Shown: positions 33,504 to 38,058 of the stretch, piece by piece
Numbering within the stretch: the first letter of the stretch is position 1
How the letters are laid out: every line of letters starts with the position of its first letter
DNA from: Nocardia sp. CY41
GTDB lineage: Bacteria > Actinomycetota > Actinomycetes > Mycobacteriales > Mycobacteriaceae
DNA: 38,058 nucleotides
Direction of reading: 5' to 3'
Assembly (NCBI RefSeq): GCF_009829325.1
Contig: NZ_VUOS01000040.1
Location: 1-38,058, forward strand
Notes under the pieces: model-generated
The model's input: only the letters and a program-made list of their open reading frames with translations
Databases searched by the model: none
Told to the model about the DNA's origin: nothing
Position numbers and translations under genes: made by a program

Positions 33504-36065
33504 TCAGCGGCCTGGCCCCGCGGTGATGGTCGGGCGGCGAGGCGGAGCTGCGGCGGGCGCTGGAGCCGGTGCGACGAAGGCCGGATGACCCATGATCTGC
33601 GTGTGCGCGTACATCGCGTCGCGCAGAGACTGTCGCGTCGCGGGCTCCGCCAGCAGCAGCACGAGTTCGTCGCAACGGCGTTCGAAGACCATGGCGCGCA
33701 GGCCGCTCATCTCCGATGCGTACCGGCCGTCGGCGTGGTCGGCGCGCAAATCACCCAGCGCGACCCGCGAGACGTCGGCGCGCCGCGCCAGCATCGTCGC
33801 GGTGAGCAGGTCGTCGGCGTCCCGGAGTTCCTCCCACCACTCCTGTGGCACTTCGCGGCGCTGCCGCAGCGCGCCGAGGATCCGCTCGCGCGCCGCGGGC
33901 GCTCCCAGCGCGGCCGGAGAACCCAGACCGGCGCTGTGGACCCGAACGTGTGCGTCGGAGGCCAACTCCCAGCACCGCAGCCAGATCTCCGACTCCGGCG
34001 TGGTCGCGGCCCGTTGCACCAGCGCCGGGGCCGCGACGAGTTCGAGGCGGTCGACCAGACTGGGTCGCGGTGCGCTGAAGTCCATCGCCGACGAGGCGGC
34101 CACTTCGCCTTCGACCGGCACCTCGCCCAACTGCCGTCGCAGCTCGGCGTCGACCTCTGTCGAGGAGACGACGGCGGTCAGCCGAGCACCGGACTTGCGG
34201 CCCCAGGCGATGCCGAACTCCGCCAGCACGCGCGACGGGTCGGCGACGCCCTCCCACGCGCTCTCGGCCACCTCCCACACCCACGGCGTGGATATCTCAC
34301 GCGGCAGGTACAACCCGGCGGGTATCCAGCCGCGTCCCTCGTTCGAGGTGACGAACGCGGTGATCCCACTCTGGTGGCGCATCACCGAAACCGCCCACCC
34401 GAGTCCGAGGACCGCGGCGCCGCCGGCGGCCAGGACGCCCGCGAGCAGCGTGCGGGCCAGCACCAGGTCCCCGTCCACCCGCGCGCCCAGGACGAACGCG
34501 GGCGCCGCCGCCGAGGTCATGGCCGCGCCGACGACGTTGCGCATCGAATCGTCGCTGTCGTCCGCCTCGTCCTTGCCTGCGTCCGCTCGCTGGTCGGTCC
34601 GCTCCGGCGGCTGTGTCTTTCCCGCAGCGCCCGCACCGGGTGGCGGTCCCGCGCTCACCGCGGTGACCTTGGGCGCGGCGGCCGGTCCGCGCGATTCGCC
34701 GGGGGGAGCCGCGGTCTGCTTCGCCTGCACTTGCGGCGGACCCGAACCCGCCTGTGCCGCCGGCGCGGAGACCGCCGGTCCGGACGGACCGCTGGATGCG
34801 GTCGAGGCAGCCGGTGCCGATGGCGCCAGGTAACCCGGCGTCACCATGGGTGGAGGAAGGACGAAGGGCGGCGGTGCCACCGACGCCGCCGGGTCCGCCG
34901 CGGACACCGAGACATCGGTGATCGGCTCGGGTGCGGCGGCGTCGTGCGTTTCTGCCGAAGAAACGGTGGTGGAGCGGTCCCGGCTCCCGGACTCGGCCTC
35001 GTCGACCGAGACATCCGAGCCCCGTCCGTGCTGATCCTGCGCGTCCGAACCGGGCGCATCGTGGTCGCCGCCGTCCGCGGGCGCTCCGTGATCCGTAGCC
35101 ATGGGCTCGGTATCGGTGAGCGGGCCGCGAGGCGGGCCGCCCGCGGCGGTCAGGCCTGGTCCGGCGTCGGCGACCCCGCCGGGCGTGTTGCTCACGGGGA
35201 TGGCCGTCGTTCCGGCGGGCGGGTACTGGCCGGGCACCGGGTCCGTAGCCGGGGATTCGGTCGAAGTGTCCTGGTTCGTGCGAGGATCGAGTTGTCGGTC
35301 GGCTTCGTCGGCGGGCAAGGACAGGTCGGTCTCGCCGACCGGTTGCCCGTCCACGTTCTCCGGGAAGACCACAACAGGCGTATCGTCCTTCGGCCGCTCG
35401 GTCCGCGGCGATCCGTTGTGCCGTGGATCGCCGGAGTGGTCGGTCGCGGGCCGGTGCTGTGCCCGGTCGCCGCCACCATGATCGTTCCCGCTGTGGTCGT
35501 CCGCATTGCGATGGCCCGGCTCCCAAGGCCCCGGTTGCCCCAGCGCGTCGGCGATCAAGCCCAAACTCGGCAGCCCCTGTGGGCTGATCGAACTGAGCGC
35601 CGCCCGGACGACATCCTCCACGTCTTCCCGTGCGGCGGCGATCATTCCGGGGATCCGGCTGCGGATGGCCTGAGCGTCGGATTCGTCGTCCTCCGCCGCT
35701 GCCGCGCGTTTGGTCGCGTTGACCCTCGCCGTAGCCTCCTCGACGATGTCGAGGATCTTGTTGCGGGTCCGGTACACCAGGTCGGAGAAGTCCCGGAAGG
35801 TGTCCGCCGCGGCTTCCAGCGCATCGGCGAACGCCTGCGGGTTCATCCGCTGGCGCACCATGTCGTCCTTGACCGGTTGCAGCCCGGCACTGGAACGGGC
35901 CCGTTCGTCGAAGTCGCGTCGCCTGCGGTCGGCGTCGAGCAGGTCCAACGCGCCCGCGCCGTCCCGCGCGAGACGTTCCAGCGCACTCCAGTCCCCCGGC
36001 GAGATCGCCGGCCAGTTGTCGCCGACGATGGCGTCCCAGTACGGACTGTCGCGCTCCGGTTCCAT
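33504..36065 (-). CDS. Large ESX protein: WXG-like N-domain plus Rv3899c-like (DUF5631/5632) C-domain
   Basis: An 853-residue protein. Residues 1-~170 are a helical domain starting YWDAIVGDNWPAISPGDWSAL, similar in pattern to N-domains of large T7SS toxins and quite unlike the EspC-type start of its neighbour. Residues 175-510 are a very long disordered region rich in Asp, His, Pro and Ala. Residues ~520-840 are the same C-terminal module as at 31438: LVLARTLLAGVLAAG, SNEGRGWIPAGLYLPRE, EELRDADDLLTATML, RAMVFERRCDELVLLLA. The two are paralogous only in this module. ATG 36065 is 7 bp after the stop of the small gene at 36072, so it belongs to the operon coming from the right edge. Confidence 0.7.
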   Translation of the reverse strand: MEPERDSPYWDAIVGDNWPAISPGDWSALERLARDGAGALDLLDADRRRRDFDERARSSAGLQPVKDDMVRQRMNPQAFADALEAAADTFRDFSDLVYRTRNKILDIVEEATARVNATKRAAAAEDDESDAQAIRSRIPGMIAAAREDVEDVVRAALSSISPQGLPSLGLIADALGQPGPWEPGHRNADDHSGNDHGGGDRAQHRPATDHSGDPRHNGSPRTERPKDDTPVVVFPENVDGQPVGETDLSLPADEADRQLDPRTNQDTSTESPATDPVPGQYPPAGTTAIPVSNTPGGVADAGPGLTAAGGPPRGPLTDTEPMATDHGAPADGGDHDAPGSDAQDQHGRGSDVSVDEAESGSRDRSTTVSSAETHDAAAPEPITDVSVSAADPAASVAPPPFVLPPPMVTPGYLAPSAPAASTASSGPSGPAVSAPAAQAGSGPPQVQAKQTAAPPGESRGPAAAPKVTAVSAGPPPGAGAAGKTQPPERTDQRADAGKDEADDSDDSMRNVVGAAMTSAAAPAFVLGARVDGDLVLARTLLAGVLAAGGAAVLGLGWAVSVMRHQSGITAFVTSNEGRGWIPAGLYLPREISTPWVWEVAESAWEGVADPSRVLAEFGIAWGRKSGARLTAVVSSTEVDAELRRQLGEVPVEGEVAASSAMDFSAPRPSLVDRLELVAAPALVQRAATTPESEIWLRCWELASDAHVRVHSAGLGSPAALGAPAARERILGALRQRREVPQEWWEELRDADDLLTATMLARRADVSRVALGDLRADHADGRYASEMSGLRAMVFERRCDELVLLLAEPATRQSLRDAMYAHTQIMGHPAFVAPAPAPAAAPPRRPTITAGPGR

Positions 36066-36071
36066 CAGCGC

Positions 36072-36392
36072 TCAGACGAACTCGGTACGACTGCGCACCG
36101 CCGCAGCGCCCGCACGGTCGGCTTCGCCGTGGGTATACGACACTTGGGCCGTGACCGCTGTCGTCGCGTCCACACGACGGCCGTTGGCCCGCACCGCACG
36201 CTCGAACGTGGTCTTGATCCACTGCGTGTGCGCCACCAGTCGCCGATCGATCTCCGATTCCGGTCGCCTCGGTGCGACGAAACCACCACTGATCTGCTGG
36301 ACTTGGCCGCCGACGGTGGTGACCGCGGTGCGGAACTTCTGTGCGGCGGCGACGACCTCATGCGGATCGTCGGTATCGAATTTGTCGGTCAT
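36072..36392 (-). CDS. Small helical protein with YxxxE export motif (WXG100/EspC-like)
   Basis: A 106-residue protein. It has two helical halves separated by GGFVAPRRPES, and Y86-T-H-G-E90 near the C-terminus matches the Y-x3-D/E type VII export motif. There is no WXG. The ATG at 36392 has AGGA eight bases upstream, so I prefer it to a start 12 codons earlier. It probably pairs with or precedes the large protein at 33504, as Esx/EspC-like partners often lie just before large ESX substrates. Family membership is inferred from size, helicity and motif. Confidence 0.6.
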   Translation of the reverse strand: MTDKFDTDDPHEVVAAAQKFRTAVTTVGGQVQQISGGFVAPRRPESEIDRRLVAHTQWIKTTFERAVRANGRRVDATTAVTAQVSYTHGEADRAGAAAVRSRTEFV

Positions 36393-36428
36393 GTCGCTGT
36401 CCTGTCTCGCCGTTGCGGCGGTCGGCAC

Positions 36429-36812
36429 TCAGGTGTCGCGTCGGAACTCGGCTTCCTCCATGGCGCGATACGACGCCTCGGTCGGAAGGTCGAACGAATC
36501 GATCGTGTAGGAGCGGGTGCCCTTGTACTCCATCTCCGCCCGCAGCCCGACGCGCGACTTCGCGTGCGCCAGCCGCGCGAGCTTGACGATCTGGGACGCC
36601 AACCACTCGTCGCCGTTCTCGCGAGCGTCGTCGGTGATGTACAAGCCGATGATCTCGCCGTCCCGGTCGCATCCGACGCCGACGGTGTGGTCGGGGTTGA
36701 ACACCTCGTAGGTCAGCTTCCGCCAGTCCGGTGCGGCGGCTTCCCCCTCGTCGACTTCATCGACATCGTCGACGTCGTAATCGTCCAGGTGGATCGAATG
36801 TATGTCGGTCAT
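36429..36812 (-). CDS. YbaB/EbfC-like (EspL-like) protein with acidic N-terminus
   Basis: A 127-residue protein. The first 27 residues are strongly acidic (DDYDVDDVDEVDEGE). The core has the YbaB-type pattern: VGVGCDRDGEIIGLYITDD, then WLASQIVKLARLAHAKS. YbaB/EbfC proteins are small DNA-binding or chaperone-like dimers. EspL of ESX-1 belongs to this family and stabilises other Esp proteins. The ATG at 36812 overlaps the stop of the gene at 36809 (ATGA). Confidence 0.55.
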   Translation of the reverse strand: MTDIHSIHLDDYDVDDVDEVDEGEAAAPDWRKLTYEVFNPDHTVGVGCDRDGEIIGLYITDDARENGDEWLASQIVKLARLAHAKSRVGLRAEMEYKGTRSYTIDSFDLPTEASYRAMEEAEFRRDT

Positions 36813-37534
36813 CGGCTGCTCTCCGAGAATCGTTCACCAGGCTGTGGATTGATCAAGTAGTCGGCGTCGTCGGTCATGGATTCCAGGCGCGCGGCCAGCG
36901 CCGACCAGGCGGCGTCCTCGATGCGCATGATCTGGCGCATCTGCCAGAACCGGGCCCCGAGATACAACTCGCCGGTGCCGTCCGGGGCCACGTCGAGATG
37001 GTCGGGTCCCTCCGTGGCCGGGTTCAACGTCACCGCCGTCAACGGCGGGCGGGTGTCGTCGACGTTCACCAGCGTCGCGCCGCCGCCCGGGATGAAACTC
37101 TGCCGCAGCCTGGGACTGCTGCCGATCGCGACGTCGGCGCTGTTGGTGGTGATGGTGACCTCCGGATTCAACAGCAGTTGCAGTACCCACGAGCGGGCCG
37201 CCTGCTCGGGATGGTCGGCGTTGATCGCGATCGTCAAGGTCGCGGACAAGTCGATCACCAGGACCGCGTCGGTGGTGGTGACACCGGCGATCACCAAACG
37301 GCGGGCGGTGCCCGTCGGATACGGCAGGTCGTCGGCGGCCACGGACACCACGTCCGCGCCGACGCCGCCACCGGTGGCAGGATGCGCGGAGACGGTTCCG
37401 GTGGCGACATCGATCGTGTAGGCGACGATGATCTCCGAGATGCCGTCCGCCACTCCGGCCAGCCGGACCAGCCCCTCGTCGTGCAGCCACCGCACCGTAT
37501 CCGCGACGGTGACCTCCGGTGCGGGCTCGGTCAT
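36809..37534 (-). CDS. Hypothetical protein in the ESX accessory operon
   Basis: A 241-residue protein of no family I recognise. It looks soluble, with mixed strand/helix. It starts MTEPAPEVTVADTVRWLHDE and has alternating hydrophobic strands (ARRLVIAGVTTTDAVLVIDL). It ends with a helical region (RFWQMRQIMRIEDAAWSAL). There is no signal peptide or membrane segment. The ATG at 37534 overlaps the stop of the gene upstream (TGATG), and its own stop overlaps the next start. Tight coupling between two YbaB-like genes suggests a joint cytosolic role, for example as substrate chaperones. Confidence 0.65.
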   Translation of the reverse strand: MTEPAPEVTVADTVRWLHDEGLVRLAGVADGISEIIVAYTIDVATGTVSAHPATGGGVGADVVSVAADDLPYPTGTARRLVIAGVTTTDAVLVIDLSATLTIAINADHPEQAARSWVLQLLLNPEVTITTNSADVAIGSSPRLRQSFIPGGGATLVNVDDTRPPLTAVTLNPATEGPDHLDVAPDGTGELYLGARFWQMRQIMRIEDAAWSALAARLESMTDDADYLINPQPGERFSESSR

Positions 37535-37869
37535 CAGGACTGCCCCGAAGCGGTGGCGACCGGCTCGTCTGCATCGATGGGGTTCTCCATGACGCTCTGG
37601 TACTGCCGCGCGGCGTCGGCGGTGCTCTCCCGGATCGCGGCCATGATCTCGGTGACCAGTTCGGGGCAGGTGAGCCGGTCGGCCGTGCCCGGCGCGAGGT
37701 AGAGATCGGTCAGCCTGCCCATCGCGTCGACCTCCGGGATGACCGCGCCGCTGGGCGACGGCCTGCGGGCGCGAATGTTGTCGATCTTCTCCCGCATCTC
37801 GGCGATCCGGTGCCGCAGATCCCGGGCGGCGTCCAGGGCCGCCTGCACGTCCGGGTGGATGGAACTCAC
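37534..37869 (-). CDS. YbaB/EbfC-family protein (EspL-like)
   Basis: A 111-residue protein. An N-terminal coiled helix (VQAALDAARDLRHRIAEMRE) is followed by the characteristic strand IPEVDAMGRLTDLYLAPGTADRL and a final helix (LVTEIMAAIRESTADAARQY). This is the normal YbaB/EbfC order. The GTG at 37869 is preceded by GAGG. It is the better YbaB match of the two in this operon. Confidence 0.7.
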   Translation of the reverse strand: MSSIHPDVQAALDAARDLRHRIAEMREKIDNIRARRPSPSGAVIPEVDAMGRLTDLYLAPGTADRLTCPELVTEIMAAIRESTADAARQYQSVMENPIDADEPVATASGQS

Positions 37870-37891
37870 GACGCCACCTCGCTGCGCTCAC

Positions 37892-38058
37892 TCATGCGTT
37901 ACCTCCGGGTTGGGAAGGGGTTTGATTGCTCGGCGCGGGCGTCGGCGGGGTCACGGTCGGGGCAATGGTCGGCCGTTCACCGATCACCGCTTCGGTGTGC
38001 GGTGTGTCGTCCACGTACATCAAGCGGTCGGGATGCCATGCCACGACGCGGTTGCGGT
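37892..38058 (-). CDS. C-terminal end of an upstream gene (partial)
   Basis: An open frame enters from the right edge and ends at TGA 37894-37892. The 54 visible residues start RNRVVAWHPDRLMYVDDTPH and end in a Pro/Thr/Gln-rich tail (TPPTPAPSNQTPSQPGGNA). No family can be named. Same strand and close spacing put it in the same operon. Between it and the YbaB gene is a nine-codon frame MSERSEVAS that overlaps both (ATGA and GTGA). Confidence 0.5.
   Translation of the reverse strand, partial: RNRVVAWHPDRLMYVDDTPHTEAVIGERPTIAPTVTPPTPAPSNQTPSQPGGNA

Noticed and set aside
33585..36860. Long plus-strand open frame opposite the 853-residue protein and its neighbours
   Set aside because: It crosses several gene boundaries on the other strand and has low-complexity Arg/Gly composition; no ribosome site.
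37870..37895. Nine-codon frame MSERSEVAS between two genes
   Set aside because: The sequence GAGCGCAGCGAG is a common short element at gene starts in related actinobacteria; probably a spacer or coupling device rather than a peptide gene.

Overview
The window is high-GC, densely coding actinobacterial DNA with GTG starts, 4-bp stop/start overlaps and almost no intergenic space. The gene content (large NAD-dependent glutamate dehydrogenase, a complete type VII secretion locus with EccA, EspG and PE/PPE-like partners) points to Mycobacteriales, most likely Nocardia. I see no tRNA, rRNA, CRISPR array, insertion sequence or phage gene.

Region 1 (1-6.5 kb): the 5' end of an amino-acid permease (minus), a cytoplasmic SPFH/zinc-ribbon protein (plus), and the large glutamate dehydrogenase gdh (minus). 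The last two converge on a long perfect hairpin. A related 20-bp inverted repeat stands upstream of all three genes and suggests one regulator for amino-acid uptake and glutamate catabolism.

Region 2 (6.6-26.5 kb, all minus): the core type VII (ESX) secretion locus. In transcription order: eccA, eccB-eccC (overlapping), a short protein, two WXG100-like genes, then after a hairpin a long coupled operon of PE-like, PPE-like, espG, an EspI-like MinD/ParA ATPase, eccD, mycP, eccE and an EspR-like HTH gene. Two accessory genes follow: a membrane-anchored discoidin-like protein and a zinc-ribbon membrane protein. The order espG / MinD-like ATPase / eccD / mycP / eccE, plus an NlpC/P60 gene and Rv3899c-like genes beyond eccB, most resembles ESX-2 of M. 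tuberculosis.

Region 3 (26.5-38 kb): ESX accessory genes. They are a protein with a CpnT-like N-terminal domain, an NlpC/P60 hydrolase with no signal peptide, one divergent plus-strand gene, two large proteins sharing a C-terminal module (DUF5631/5632-like) on different helical N-termini, a small YxxxE-bearing helical protein, two YbaB/EbfC (EspL)-like proteins, a hypothetical, and the end of a further gene. A probable small RNA with its own promoter and a canonical intrinsic terminator lies at 26.8-27.0 kb.

The most striking signal is a 16-bp inverted repeat, consensus TTCCCA-N4-TGGGAA. It occurs upstream of nearly every transcription unit of the ESX locus (seven clear copies and one degenerate copy), each about 45-80 bp before a start codon. 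It looks like the operator of an undescribed regulator that coordinates the whole secretion locus. Other unusual points are the loss of the WXG tryptophan from both Esx-like proteins and a tail motif shared by the PPE-like protein and the short protein upstream of esxB.
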